Position numbers and translations under genes: made by a program
NCBI GenBank assembly: GCA_949317995.1
Contig: OX439043.1
Coordinates: 3,650,501 to 3,714,500, forward strand
Length of the DNA stretch: 64,000 nt
DNA from: Acholoe squamosa
Taxonomy: Eukaryota > Annelida > Polychaeta > Phyllodocida > Polynoidae
Direction of reading: 5' to 3'
The notes under the pieces: model-generated
Seen by the model: the letters and a program-made list of their open reading frames with translations, nothing else
Databases searched by the model: none
Told to the model about the DNA's origin: nothing
Shown here: positions 1 to 11,418 of the stretch, one piece after another
How positions within the stretch are numbered: position 1 is the first letter of the stretch
Layout: each line of letters begins with the position of its first letter

Positions 1-177
1 TACAGTAGTTTTGATTGTATCTTTCAAATGAGTAGATAGAGCTTAGTACGACTACGAGAGGGGCAAAGACTGCCAAATTGTCAGTGTGATGGACGCAGGC
101 TGGACACGGTGCCAGTGAGTGGCTGTGCACTCAGAAGTCACTGTGAGTGTGAGACTGGGCCTCAGTCTGCGGGTGTC

Positions 178-1093
178 ACTCACTGTCTCCCTCAGTAGGC
201 ACTTCAACAAAAATTCAAAGTGAATACAGAAAATTCTTTAAAGTCGCATTCAGTGGAGCTACTTGCGATGTTTCCAAAACTTTTGGAATTATGTTTCTAT
301 CTTGTTTAGCACCGCAGCTACAAGAAAAAATGTGTCTTAAAATTCTGAGGCAAGTAGCACTATAGAAGTGGTAGAAATAGGTGTTAGTCTTTGTGATGTG
401 AGTGCAGCCACTGTCAGTAGCCACCTGCGCAGGTGTCAGTGCCACAGTGGTGTGTGCTTTATTTCCAATTTATAAGGGTCTGTAATAAAGTGTCCTCCTG
501 GTATAATTTTTCACAAAATTTATATTTCTGAGGTATTTGAAATCTTAGCTATTCAATGGTATTAATTTATATCTTCCAAGTATAACCCAGTAACTTTAAA
601 ATGGTCATGAAAAGGTGTCAGATAGCACTAACATTGCGGCCATCACTCAGGGAAAAAAATATACATACATGTCTCATATTTTGGACAGCTCTAAATCATC
701 TCTGGACGAAATCAGAAATGCATCAAATTTTACACACTGGTCATTTAATATCCTAAAAACATGTTTATGGTGGTAGTTTTTATGTTTCTCTAATGCTTGA
801 TATGTTTATTAAAGCTTCAAATCAACCTTTACATTCAACTCTATGTAAATTGGTTAATATTTGCTCTTTTTTTACCCAGATTTCACTGGTGGGTAGCTTG
901 ATATCTAAACTTAAAATATATCTATCAAGATATCTGGAAAAAAGCTTAGTTCTGTTCAAAATCGGCAATATCGGCATGGTCAAGAAGAGCGGCCACCCTC
1001 ACACCTGACAAAAAGTGTCAAGCCTGCATGCCAGCTGTGCTGTTATTAAAGTGCCTACCCTCAGTCTGACTCTGAGGGAGACAGTGAGTGACT
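178..1093. mobile_element. Non-autonomous inverted-repeat DNA element, copy 1
   Basis: The ends are inverted copies of each other: CACTCACTGTCTCCCTCAG followed by TAGGCACTT on the left, and AAGTGCCTA followed by GAGGGAGACAGTGAGTG on the right. A second, diverged copy lies at 10199-11084. The inner part shares recognisable stretches with that copy in the opposite orientation, such as the segment around 860-900. No transposase frame is present. The superfamily is not assigned and the boundaries are good to about 10 bases. Confidence 0.6.
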
Positions 1094-1369
1094 AGTGGGT
1101 TTAGGTGATTTTTCTAAATACAGCAGGGCCTTTGGAAACCTATTGGAGCATGTAGAGCTCAGTTGTAGGAGTCCAATGCACTTGGAATCAAATCTCTACT
1201 CGCATTATTCACTGAGATATTGACGTTTGAAGGTCTGGAATTTGGGTGCATTTGGAGACAAGCCCCCAATGCATAAGGGAGCCCAACCATGGCACGCAAA
1301 TTGATTCTGGGTAAAGTATAAGCAAAGGAACCATACAGAATTGTAAATATATACCTCTAATCTATCATA

Positions 1370-1604
1370 TACCTTAAACTCTCGCGTAGAAGACGCGCTG
1401 CGCGTAGAAGACGCACCCCAAACTTAGCACATGCATTTTCGCGTATAAGACACATTTTAAGACTGAAATTTGTAATATTAGTACATTTCTATAGTAAAAT
1501 TACCCCTCGTATAAGACGCACACCCAACTTGAGAGAAAGCTATAAGACCCCCCAGCATTTTGTTTGGCGTAGAGGACGCGTCTTATACGCGGGAGTTTAC
1601 GGTA
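1370..1604. mobile_element. MITE of the CCCGCGTATAAG family
   Basis: A palindromic short element with ends resembling TACCGTAATCTCCCGCG, here diverged, and inner copies of the phrase GTATAAGACGCACC in both orientations. It closes with GCGGGAGTTTACGGTA. It is one of about eleven copies in the window (others near 12.9, 16.4, 16.9, 20.0, 22.5, 28.6, 30.1, 32.0 and 37.8 kb). It has no coding capacity, and the DNA transposon superfamily is not clear from the ends. Confidence 0.75.
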
Positions 1605-1689
1605 TTTCAAGACCTGTTCGAGGGATTTACTTGAAATTTTCGGAGGGTACCCGCCTATAGGTCTGCTACCTGTCTGCCGAGTGACAATG

Positions 1690-2025
1690 ACCATGACCTT
1701 ATGTTAAGGTCAAAAGGTCTCCATCTTCATTTTTTAGGTCAAATGACGTAAATCCTATGTATTAAGGGTTACAGATATTATAATTAACTTATTATGAAGA
1801 GCAATATATATACAAACTTGGCAGTGATCATATTTGACCTTGAAAGCATGTCAAGGTCACAGTATGATCTTGTGTGAGGTCAAGGTTACAACCCTAAAGG
1901 CTAAACTTAAAGAAAATCCTCAACCTCGAACATCAGTGTCTGCATGGCAATCAAGACAATAGTAATATACACAATTAGTGTTCTAATTCAAAATGGCCAA
2001 GGTCAAGGTCACAAGGTCAAGGTCA
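1690..2025. repeat. AGGTCA-rich repeat
   Basis: The hexamer AGGTCA and its complement TGACCT occur many times, ending in a run reading CAAGGTCAAGGTCACAAGGT. Such AAGGTCA-rich repeats are common in marine invertebrate genomes and are probably transposon-derived. The hexamer is also the nuclear receptor half-site, but nothing here shows it is used that way. Confidence 0.45.
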
Positions 2026-2029
2026 CAAT

Positions 2030-3182
2030 GTTTGTAATATTTTCACATCCCAGATCTTTGATCATCAATATCTCAGCAAATAATTGAGCTAGAGACATGA
2101 TTCCAAGTGCGTTCAATCTGGTACAGCAAGCTCTTCAATGCCAAATAGGCACCTTTATGTTTTCTGCTTATACATTTTTTCTCTGATAGCTTAAACTGCA
2201 TGAAATCCCTTAGTTTAAGATTTGCATGGTATTGTAATCTTAGTGACCAGAGCATTAAAAGTTTGAATGGACTTCAATATGAAATACATGAACTAAAGAA
2301 GTGATTATGAAGTTAAAGGATCATTCAGTTGGAAAGAATTTAGATATAAGCCCATTTCACAGTTTGCATATAACAATGCAATAGATGCTTATTGTATAAG
2401 TGTTCACAGTTATCGTTTCATCTGGAAATAGGAATTTGCACTCATCATACAGTTGAATTTCACAGCCTTAACAACGTTGAATTTGGTAAGTGCCAATTAA
2501 TGAGCAAATAACATAAAGAAATGATTTTAAGAATAGATTTAAGAGAAGGATTTGGCTTTGCAGTTTTCTACCTGTCACTAACACTGTTACACAAAACAAG
2601 CATAAGCAAAAATATCTCTGTGATCCAGTTTCAAGGTTCATTTTATAATAGGGAATTTTGCTCCTTCTTTTTCATGATATATATAGTACAGTATTGCTGG
2701 CAAAGTCATGTATCATGACATCCGATGAGTATGATGAATCATGTGACCCTTAAAGAAAACACTACCATATTTTCATGATAGTGTATTTTAATGGCCTTTA
2801 GTTCAAATAAAATAATTTTGGCATGGTTATTAGAACATGTATCAATATAGAGCAGAGAAGCAAGTGCATCTGATGCATTCATGATGTTACAATTGCCAAA
2901 ATGTGTCATAGTTGTGCGTGCAGACCACTGTAACTGTAAGGGTGCAACCAGATGTTGTTTGAAGAAAAAAAACCTGAGTCTTTGCTATCTCCCTGGAGAA
3001 ATATCAGTAAATGCACTCCTTGGCCCCAAAGTTCCCCTTTGGCAGGTTTCACATCCACCTTCCTTTGAAACTTTCTATTTGTCATTAAGTTAATCCAAAT
3101 ATGCTCTCATGAAAATAAGGTAGTATTTTCTTAAAAGTATTGTTGTAACAGGCTACATTAACAGGTCTTATTTTCTTTTCAG
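2030..3182. other. AT-rich stretch, no supported gene
   Basis: Only short open frames with no recognisable product. The right end is a polypyrimidine tract (TATTTTCTTTTCAG) that serves the possible exon starting at 3183, so at least the last part may be an intron of a gene entering from the left. Confidence 0.4.
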
Positions 3183-3241
3183 GTGTCTATCGTGGAAGAG
3201 CTGGGCTGAAGGGAGAAGATCCAGATTCATTGAATAAATAA
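3183..3241 (+). CDS. Possible terminal coding exon of an unknown gene
   Basis: A strong acceptor ending TTTTCTTTTCAG is followed by a short open stretch. In the phase that needs one base from the previous exon it reads VYRGRAGLKGEDPDSLNK and then stops. The stop overlaps an AATAAA poly(A) signal (AATAAATAAA at 3233-3242), giving a compact 3' end. I do not recognise the peptide. Its charged, low-complexity-free composition is plausible for a conserved C terminus. No upstream partner exon was identified, so the gene would begin left of the window or in unrecognised exons. It could be chance. Confidence 0.3.
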
Positions 3242-3496
3242 AAAAACAGAAAAATTGACTTGACTTTCTTTCTTGTCAAATACTTTTTGATTTTTTAAGG
3301 ACCTTCATGTACATGTAATAAATAAGAAAGTGCAATCATCACTGGAAATCCTTACACTGTCACAGTAAAAATAAGAAGGGAAGTCTAAAATGTTTAAGCC
3401 TGTGCCACAGGCACAAGTATGATTGATTTCATATACTATTGCCAAAACACACCAGGGCATCTTGGTAACACATGGGCATGATGTATTAATGCACTT

Positions 3497-3722
3497 AACC
3501 CTTTAAGGGCCGCAGATGCATCAATGCATCATGCCCTTTGGTCGTCATGATGCACCAATGAAGCGCTGGTGAGTTTGCTCGCCAGCACTTTATTGGAGCA
3601 TCATGCCGACCCTATTGGATCAATACATAAACTCCCGAAGGGTCCGTATGATGCACCAATGAAGTGCTAGCGAGCAGTCTCGCAAGCACTTCATTGGTGC
3701 ATCATGACCTATGGACATAATT
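3497..3722. repeat. GCATCATG palindromic repeat, copy at 3.5 kb
   Basis: It begins AACCCTTTAAGGGCCGC and then runs through nested inverted repeats built from TGATGCACCAATGAAG, AGTGCTGG and CATCATG. The stretch CACCAATGAAG-TGCTGG folds back on CCAGCA-CTTCATTGGTG. Related copies recur near 28.3, 30.4, 30.8, 33.6, 34.8, 36.3, 38.2 and 54.1 kb. It has no coding capacity. Confidence 0.7.
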
Positions 3723-4323
3723 AGGAATGTCATTGGTATCCATTTATTCCCGATTTTGAATATCACTATTTTGGTCTCGATTTTCCGATTATATTGATTA
3801 CTTTGATTTGGAAAATAATAACAATTAAAAACCTACCATAGGGCACATTTGGTGCTTGGGATACAATGTTTTCTTTTGACTATAATGTAGCTACGTGAAC
3901 CGCGGGCGTCACAGTGTGGAAAAACGGGAGTGCTGTGCATACTCTCCACTTTCCACAATGATTCCCAAGCCCCAAACACTCCAATCATCAAGTATTTTAC
4001 ATGTGCAGAATCCTTATTTCGTTCTCTACCCACTCATTATATTTTTAAATACAATTGAATAAGTTTGATTTGCGTAATCCTGTGGTTTTGCTGAGATCAC
4101 ACCAGTTGATCATGGCACCAGTGCCACCAGCTGGTGGAGAGAACAGAAAGTGACACACAGTTCGCCCTTTCCTCGATAGGAGGAGCCACTTTATCACAGT
4201 AGCGACCCTGTCAGCCAGTCAGAGGAGGCACAGAGCATCAGTTTGGTCTTTGTAATATCAATCTACGACCACAGCAAGTTGTACTACCAAGAATTTAAAA
4301 ATCCAAGTGCTTGCCCTTCAAAA

Positions 4324-7300
4324 ATGACGGAACCAGAGAAGTGAGTACCATTAGATTGATTAAATTTGATGTCTTGTGAATACAGTCATATATGATAAAG
4401 GTTGCTTGATAATGATTTTGAGAACACCAAACGTAAAAGAAATACTAGGGTTTAGGGAAAAATGCCAGTGGCAGTGGCAGTGGCAGTGGCAGTGCAGTTT
4501 GTATACACCACGCACCTCGCGTAACTGTACTCGCGATGTGCCGATTTCTTTTTTGGAATGTCCATTTGGAGCACTTCTACTCTATACTTTTTCATGATCT
4601 GACCAGTTCTGGAATCAGGAAGATCTATATTCTTAAATCTGTTAATATGACGTAGCTAGGTTCAATGGTTTTGCTGCTGTGAGTACAAACATAAAATGAA
4701 GTTTTGTCACAGAGTAGCTCACATTAATGTGCATGTGATCTGACGATTTTTTTTGATTGTCCATTTGGAGTACTTCTACTCTATACTTTTTCATGATCTG
4801 AGCAGTTCCGGAATCAGAAAGATCTATATTCTTAGATCTGTTAATAGGGGGAAGCTAGGTTCAATGGTTTTGCCGCCGTGAGTACAAACTTGAAATGAAG
4901 TTTTGTCACCGAGCAGCTCACATTAATATGCACGCGATATGATGATTTTTTTTATTGACCGTTCGGCGTACTTCTACTCTATCTTTTTTCACAATCTGAC
5001 CAGTTCTGGAATAACAAAGATCTATAAATTCTTAGAGCTATTAATATTATGAAGCTAGCTTCAATGGTTATACTGCTATATAGGGCTGTGACATGTTTTT
5101 TTTAATGTCTATTTGGAGGACTTCGACTCTATACATCTTCATGATCTGACCAGTTCTGGAACCAGAAGGATTTATATTTTCAGAATTGTTAAGAAGTGTA
5201 CTTTTGTCAAATTTATCGTTTGAAAGGTGCACCTTATACGCGAGGTATCATGGTATCATCTTTTTTTCAGCTCCTACATAGGGGATTTCTGCATGAAAGC
5301 AGGTGTAACTAAGCAGCAGATTGATAGTAAGACACCTCCATCTGTAGCAGAACACCTTTACACCAATGGCTTTGTCCTTGAAGTATGTGGGTATACAGCA
5401 AAAATATGGGAGCCCAAAGAGCTTTATCAATTCCTCTATGATGCAGCGCCTGATAACCGCATGTCAGCAGTCAAGATTGAGACTCTTCGAAAAACAGTAA
5501 TCACCCTAAGAAATGATAAGAGATCGTGGACAAAAGGCTCCAAAAAATACAACACAAAAATGCCCCAAATCTTTAGTTTGTGTAGGGGCATATTAACACG
5601 AAGCAACCGCCAAAGTCAGGCTGATGTTCAACCAAGTGCTACAACGGTGCAACACGTTGCAACCGCTCAGCAGCTGCCACCACAGAGCTCATCTTCAACA
5701 CACATTCCAGTGAGTACTCAGGTGAAGGAGAGTAATTCTCTGCATCATGAGATTGCAAAGAAACAGAAACATTTAGATCAGCTGAAGCAAAAGACCATTG
5801 CAGAGAAACAAAGTCTTTTAGATGCAGTTGGCGAAACAGGCCACTGTACTCCAAGAAATGTTCACAAGCGAGATGAGAGAGCCAAGAACACGCGTGATGA
5901 ACTGAAAAACACACGTGATGAACTAAAGGAGCTTAAAGCATCACATGAAGCCCTCAAGAAGGAAAACTGTGAGTTGAAGGAAGAGTTGACAGCAGCAAGG
6001 TCCAAATCTCAAGAAGATATCATGAAATTGAAATCAAAAGTTGTAGCGGAACAGAAGCTTAAGAGTAAAGCAGTGATCAGTCATCGCAAGGAACTAGAAG
6101 AAAGGCCGAATGAGATTGAAATGCTCAAGCAAAAGATGGTGGAACAAGCAGAACACATCAAGTACTTAGAAAACAAACTGGAGAAAGCAAAAGGTGAACT
6201 AAATGCAGAGGGAGAGAGGGTTTTGCACTTGCGAGACTCAAATGGACATTACAGTCTAAATTCTCGGATGTGCGTCAACAACCTCTCTGGCCTTGAGTTA
6301 GCACAGGAGAAAGTGCCTCTTGCCATGCAACACATGGCAAGAGACCTATTTAACACCATCATTCCTGATGATGAACTCCCTTGCAGGAAAACGATCCAAA
6401 ATATCAACGATGAAGGGCACTACATCGCCAAGCGCTATATCGCAGACCAGCTAAAAACCTCAGAACATTGGGGCATACTGAAAGATGGCACCCAAAGACA
6501 GCGGCAGAAGATATGTGATACCAGTATAACACTGGACACTGGTGCCATTATCTGTCTAGGCTTCAAGAAAGTTGCCAAAGAGGATGCTGATACCATCGCA
6601 GCTATTACACAGGAACATCTTGAAGAGCTTGCAGCCATTGACCCAGAGAATAGTGAAGATTACCTTGAAAAGATCCTGGCAACACTTTCTTTTCTCATGA
6701 GCGACCGTGCTGCAAATGAAAAGAAGAGTAACCAGCTACTAGAAAATTGGAGGCAACATACCCTGGAGAACTGTGGGAGTGACAAGGGGAAGGAAAAGGT
6801 GCATCACATGTATTGCATGGCACATGTGCTTCTCGGCTTTTATAAGGATGTCAGTGCTGGACTATTTGCAGTCCAGAAGCAGTATGTCCAAGAGCATGGA
6901 AAGCTCGGGAGAGACAAAATTGAGAAGTATGCCAGTTGGACGCAAGAATCTATTGCTACGAGGGTGGCAAGGTTTGCATCTGACGTGTTTGGCCCCATAG
7001 GAGACCACCTTGGGGTCAGAGATATATGGCAAGCAGAATGTGCACGACGAGGCGTCAAGTCTAAGATCGGGGCCTATAAGGACAATCGCTTCAACTGTCT
7101 TTTCGAAACATCTGCACAGGTTATTCACCATAGAGAGGACTTCCAACCCATCCTGCATTCTTTACTGCAGAAGAACCCAAGTGCAAACTACAAGATCCAG
7201 TCCCTGAATGGAGATCTAGACAGTGATATTGCAATGACCTTCGTTGATGCAGCAGCTGTCACTTTTCTCCATGTGACAGGCCCATTCTGGGTAGCCATGC

Positions 7301-8310
7301 AAGAAGGAGATGTAGCCTATCTTAACCTGTCAACTTTTATTCAGCCACTTCTCTTTTTCCTCAAGGACTGTGTGGAAAACCCTGATCAACTCCTCCATGA
7401 CCCACCAGATTTCCTGAGTGCACACAGTGACCCGAGTTGGCAAGTCTACACAAATGTGAAGAACATCAAGGAACGCTGCACTCCCCTCCTGAGAACATGT
7501 TTATCGACCATTGCTAGATCATTGGTTAATGTCATTGAGCGGCAATTAGTTGATTTTCTGCCAGGTGGGAAATATGAGAAACCAGCATCAGATCATGAAC
7601 TGAACCGTACATCTTCTGCCCCGAAAACCAATCTCGGACCTGAACATCACTTCGGCTGGTTTGATAGCAGTAAAAAGAAGAGGCCGAATAGTACGGTACA
7701 CCATCACACTACCCTTCAGCTACTGAAGAGGAATGGACCAGCCATGAGGAAATGGTATGATGAGATGACTGAGAGTGAACAACAACAGCTATGGAAAGAT
7801 GCCAAACGGAATGGAAACCTACTGCGAGCGCAGCACAAAATGCAGGAAGAAAAGGAAAATAAAAAAATAACTGATCAGCTCCATGCTCCACCACCAAAAA
7901 GGCGAAAGCTCACACCTAATGTCACAGTACAACCAGTTGAACAACCACCACAACACGAGGAACTGGCAAAGAAGATGCCTGCCCAAACCACTATTTACCT
8001 TGAAAAGCAGTGGGTTGCAGTAGCATATCAGGACAACTGGTATCCAGGGATAATCATAGAGGTCCAGGTGTCTGACAGCACTGAAGTTCAAGTGCGTGTA
8101 GACTTCATGAGCAGATCACGGTGTAAGGGAGCATCAAACAAGTTCAAACCACCAAATGGCAAGGATGTTCAAATAGTAGATCCAGAGTTCATCATTGCTA
8201 CTGACTTTACTCCTGCAAGCTTTGCCAATGGACGTTGGTTCACCATAGACAATACTGCTGATATCAGTGATACATATGAACTTTATGCAGAACTCAATTT
8301 CAGAGATTAG
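4324..8310 (+). CDS. Large coiled-coil protein with possible transposase-like core and Tudor-like C terminus
   Basis: Two coding exons are proposed: 4324-4340 and 5271-8310. The tiny first exon reads ATG to AA, followed by a GTGAGT donor. The second starts after a TTTTTTTCAG acceptor, and the phases fit, giving MTEPEN then SYIGDFCMKAG and a protein of 1018 aa. Without the splice, the first in-frame ATG is at 5293. Residues about 163-324 are charged heptad-like coiled coil. The middle holds LKDGT (D about 411), MSDRAAN (D about 484) and CMAH (C about 521). This spacing recalls an RNase H-like transposase core of hAT type, but I cannot place a third acidic residue. From about 920, WVAVAYQDNWYPGIII resembles a Tudor-like barrel. 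AATAAA at 8651 may be its poly(A) signal. I do not know its function. It may be a transposon-derived or multicopy gene; no terminal repeats were found. Confidence 0.75.
4463..4496. repeat. CAGTGG hexanucleotide microsatellite
   Basis: About five tandem copies of GGCAGT within the intron of the 1018-aa gene. Confidence 0.8.
4548..5215. repeat. About 200-bp tandem repeat in the intron
   Basis: Three full copies and one shortened copy of a unit containing TGTCCATTTGGAG, ACTTCTACTCTATAC, TTTTTCATGATCTGA, AGATCTATATTCTTA and GGTTCAATGGTTTTG. The copies start near 4556, 4755, 4955 and 5104. They are diverged, so the array is not recent. It fills most of the intron between the two exons of the 1018-aa gene. 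Confidence 0.75.
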
Positions 8311-8650
8311 ATTGTGTGGATGAAACCAGTGGCCCAACATGTGTTTTTTAACGCTGTTTGGCTGCAGTCAATATCCTGCATGCTGATATCACTATAGAGT
8401 AATGACATCAATCACAAAAGCTCTGAGCCATCTGACAGAGGAACCCAATAGAATAACAAAGAGGACCACCTTCTGACTACCCTGACCAAGAATGCTGCAT
8501 TAGGACTATATGTCTGGCCTAGTGATCTGACGAAAAAAAGATAAGTTTACTTAAATGAAGTAAATTCTGTTTTAGACTAATTGTGCATCTAAATTTTTCT
8601 TTGATCTTAATTCACTTTGTTACAGGAGATTGCGATGAAATCAAAAGATG

Positions 8651-9040
8651 AATAAAGAAGTAGACAATAACATCTCTGCTCGTGAACTAATTCTAAATAT
8701 CCTATTTTCAGAAGGATTGATGGAAGGAAATGATATCACTCCAACAATGCATCAAAAAAGTTAAGTAAACACTTTTCTTTAAAACAAACATTATATTTCA
8801 ACCCTACAATCATTTTACTAAGTACTGATTATTTTGTATTTGAAGTGATATATTTGTTAAGGCAAACACTGTCCTGGTGCTCCATTTTCCGTTTCAGATA
8901 TCCCTACATTTGATGACTCTGGAGTATGGTAGCAGCACTTAAGCGAAGCAAAATCTGAGGATACTAAAAGCACTTCTGAGCAACATAAGAACTGAAGAGT
9001 CTTCCTGTGACCTGTCCGAAACTGTTTGTAAAAGACACTA
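8651..9040. other. Probable 3' flank of the 1018-aa gene
   Basis: AATAAA at 8651 follows an acceptor-like TTTGTTACAG at about 8625. Two further acceptor-like sites (TATTTTCAG at about 8709 and CGTTTCAG at about 8897) follow. There may be spliced 3' untranslated exons, but no coding continuation is visible. Confidence 0.3.
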
Positions 9041-9790
9041 TGACGTAGGTCGAGCCTTACTTACCTATGACTATTAATAACAGCTAAAAATATGGGTGGT
9101 AGTCAGGTGTGTCGAAACTTTATTCCATTGACAATGTTGTTCCACCTAGCTAATCAGGTGAAATACTTGCATAATTAGGTCAAATGTCAATTAATTGGTA
9201 AACAATTAGGTCACTTGATATCAAATGTTTCTTAACTTTATGATATATGCATTTTTCCTAGCTGAATATGATGTTCTAATCCATTCGATCAATCATGTTG
9301 ATTAACCTAGCTAATTAGGTCAAATCTTTTCCATAACCAGGTCTTTTTTGTTTGTTTGTTTGTTTAGTTTTACGTCCGGGGGCCATCGAGGAACTCAGAC
9401 ATTTAAATAACCAGGTCAGATACCACTTAATTGGTATGTAAGTAGGTCACTTGGCAGAATTTTTTTTATTTAACTAGTATTATCTACATTTATCCTACTT
9501 GAATATGTGGTGCGGGTCTGTTTTGTTGACTATTGATTGACATAGCTAATTTGGTGGAATAATTCCATAACTAGGTCAAACGTCACTTAAATAGTATGCA
9601 ACTAGGTCATCTCATATAAAATATTGGTCTTATTTTATCATGTATGGATATATTCAAACTAAAAAATATGGTTCTAATATGTTATATCAGTTTTTCATCT
9701 CACTGATAAAGGACTAGTGACTTAATCTTGCTTAATTTGCATATTTTATGCTAATTTGCATATTTTATGCTAATTATGCATGAAATATTA
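9040..9790. repeat. Degenerate tandem repeat with CCTAGCTAATTAGGTCA motif
   Basis: About three diverged units of roughly 200 bp. Each carries a core close to CTAGCTAATTAGGTCAAAT, then AATTGGTA...AATTAGGTCACTTG, then a stretch like TTTATCATATATGCATTTTTCC. Related sequence in the opposite orientation (GACCTAATTTTCCTGTGACC) lies at about 18030-18270. It ends in a short TTTGCATATTTTATGCTAA duplication at 9736-9775. Confidence 0.6.
9346..9404 (-). mobile_element. Short retroposon tail insertion
   Basis: On the minus strand this reads as a short 3' end containing GACGTAAAACTAAAC followed by an AAAC-type tail, the pattern of LINE or SINE 3' ends in marine invertebrates. It sits inside one unit of the surrounding tandem repeat and is flanked by a direct repeat ATAACCAGGTC, which fits a target-site duplication. 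Confidence 0.6.
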
Positions 9791-10198
9791 GCATTAGGGG
9801 AAAAAAAATGTTTTCATGTGACCCGGCATACTGGAAACCTCCCTTAGTATGTGAAAGTCTTGTAATATTCTGATGGTTTGTGACAGAGTTATATAGAATA
9901 AATACTGATAATCTGGGATTATCCCAGTGCCATGACCTTCATCCCCTTCTCTATTGTTTCTAGTTTGATGAAATTCCTCTAATCCACCCCAAAATGAACT
10001 GGTTTTTTGCCAATTGTGTCGCAAGTTATACTCCGATCTACAAAATTCCAAAAGTGTTACGTTCTGTGGATCTAGCTCTATCAGAATTACACTTAAAAAA
10101 CACAATTATTGAAAATCAAAGTTTTCAATTCACGTAGCTATATAATGGTTCGGGCATCATTTAAATACCTCATCATAATGATATAAAACTCCACAAAA

Positions 10199-11084
10199 TT
10201 GACTCAGTTAGGCACTTTGACATCGGCAGAGTGGAGGGTGAGAAAAGCTGGCAGGCTGGTTTGACACTTTTTGTCAGGTGTGAGTGCAGCCAGTGTTTGT
10301 GGCCTTGCCGATTTCATTGATATAGGGCATTATTAGTTTCTTTTCATTGGGTTTAGATAGTAATTCTGAAAGTGTAGATATAAAACTACCCACCAGACAA
10401 ATTTGGGAAGAAAAATAACAATTATTAACCATTTTACATGAAATTGAATGTGAAGGTAATATTGAAGCCTTGAAAAACACATTAACCTCTAGAGACACCA
10501 AAAAACTAACACCAGACACAGGTTTAGGACATAAAAATCTACCAACATATGAAGTTTCATGTTATTAGGACTTTGCCCAATGCTACTTTTGAGAGGACCA
10601 AAATATGAAACAATAGAGAAGAAATGGCCGTGCATATTTCCGTCATGTTACGATTTTTTTATGAGCATTTTAAACCTATTTAGAATATACTTAGAAAATA
10701 TTTAAGAATACCAATGAAAAGCCAAGATTTCAAATATGTAGGAAATCCAAATTTTATAGAAATGGCATTTTGAGAATGTTTAATTACAGTCACTTACAAA
10801 TTGTAAAAAACACACAACAGTGACACCTGCACAGGTGGCCACTGGCAGTAGTCACTGCAAGGCTGTACTCACATCACAAAAACTAACACCTGTTTCTACC
10901 ATTTCTATAGTGCTACTTGCCCTAATATTTTGGACACCATTTGCCCTATATCTTTGGTTCTAGACAAGATAAGAGCCTAATTCAAAAAGAATTTGAAATT
11001 TCTCAATGAGCTCTAGCGAATGTGATCACAGAGATCTTTCAGTATTCAGTTTTAATTTTTTGTTAAAGTGCCTAACTCAGTGAC
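10199..11084. mobile_element. Non-autonomous inverted-repeat DNA element, copy 2
   Basis: The ends TGACTCAGTTAGGCACTTT and AAAGTGCCTAACTCAGTGA are inverted repeats. The interior matches the element at 178-1093 in the opposite orientation, including the stretch on acceptor-poor DNA around GGTGTGAGTGCAGCCA. It ends only about 50 bases before the first intron of the minus-strand gene at 11139. Confidence 0.65.
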
Positions 11085-11138
11085 TACCGCAGTGACACTA
11101 CGCCACGCACTTAACTTAGTTTATGGTCTCCTGCTTAC

Positions 11139-11192
11139 CATATCGTCCGGTGCCTCGTCGGGAACACACTCTTCCTTCATTCCCTGGTCCAT
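11139..11192 (-). CDS. First coding exon of an unknown divergent gene
   Basis: On the minus strand an ATG at 11192 opens 18 codons (MDQGMKEECVPDEAPDDM), followed directly by a GTAAGC donor at phase 0. The frame is acidic and without repeats. The ATG lies 150 bases from the PRADC1 start on the other strand, so the two share a promoter. I do not recognise the gene. Later exons would lie to the left of 11.1 kb, in or beyond the repeats and the 1018-aa gene, and none could be confirmed. Confidence 0.5.
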
Positions 11193-11342
11193 GGTGCTAC
11201 AATGTTGTCTCAACAAGACATTAATATAAACTGAATCCCTGCCAAATGTTTTCGTCTCACTGGGCGATAACGAGGGACTTCACGAACTTTCCAGAAGCGT
11301 CCGTAGTGTCCCCGAGAGAGAGAAGTTGGAACCAACTTTAAC
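11193..11342. promoter_or_regulatory. Bidirectional promoter between PRADC1 and the divergent gene
   Basis: A 150-bp gap separates the start codons of two head-to-head genes. It is unique-looking sequence between repeat-rich flanks and has several CpGs (GGGCGATAACGAGG, AGCGTCCG). No TATA box is evident. The call is inferred from the paired first exons. Confidence 0.5.
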
Positions 11343-11418
11343 ATGGACCGAGACGTGACGTTAGGAAACTTGGTCGTTTTCTTGGTTTTTGTGTGTTTAT
11401 TTATAGTAACATGTGCAG
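11343..11418 (+). CDS. PRADC1: PRADC1 exon 1 (signal peptide)
   Basis: ATG in a good context (TTAACATGGAC) opens 25 codons plus one base and ends at a GCAG/GTAAGT donor, phase 1. The peptide starts MDRDVTLGNL, then a 15-residue hydrophobic core, then a cleavage-like TCA-G. Confidence 0.9.

Noticed and set aside
1690-2025. Nuclear receptor response element cluster
   Set aside because: AGGTCA-rich sequence fits a known kind of dispersed repeat; no promoter or gene start is nearby.
9794-10105. Minus-strand 103-aa frame as an exon of the divergent gene
   Set aside because: No acceptor or donor in phase with the first exon, no recognisable product, and AT-rich repeat-like context.
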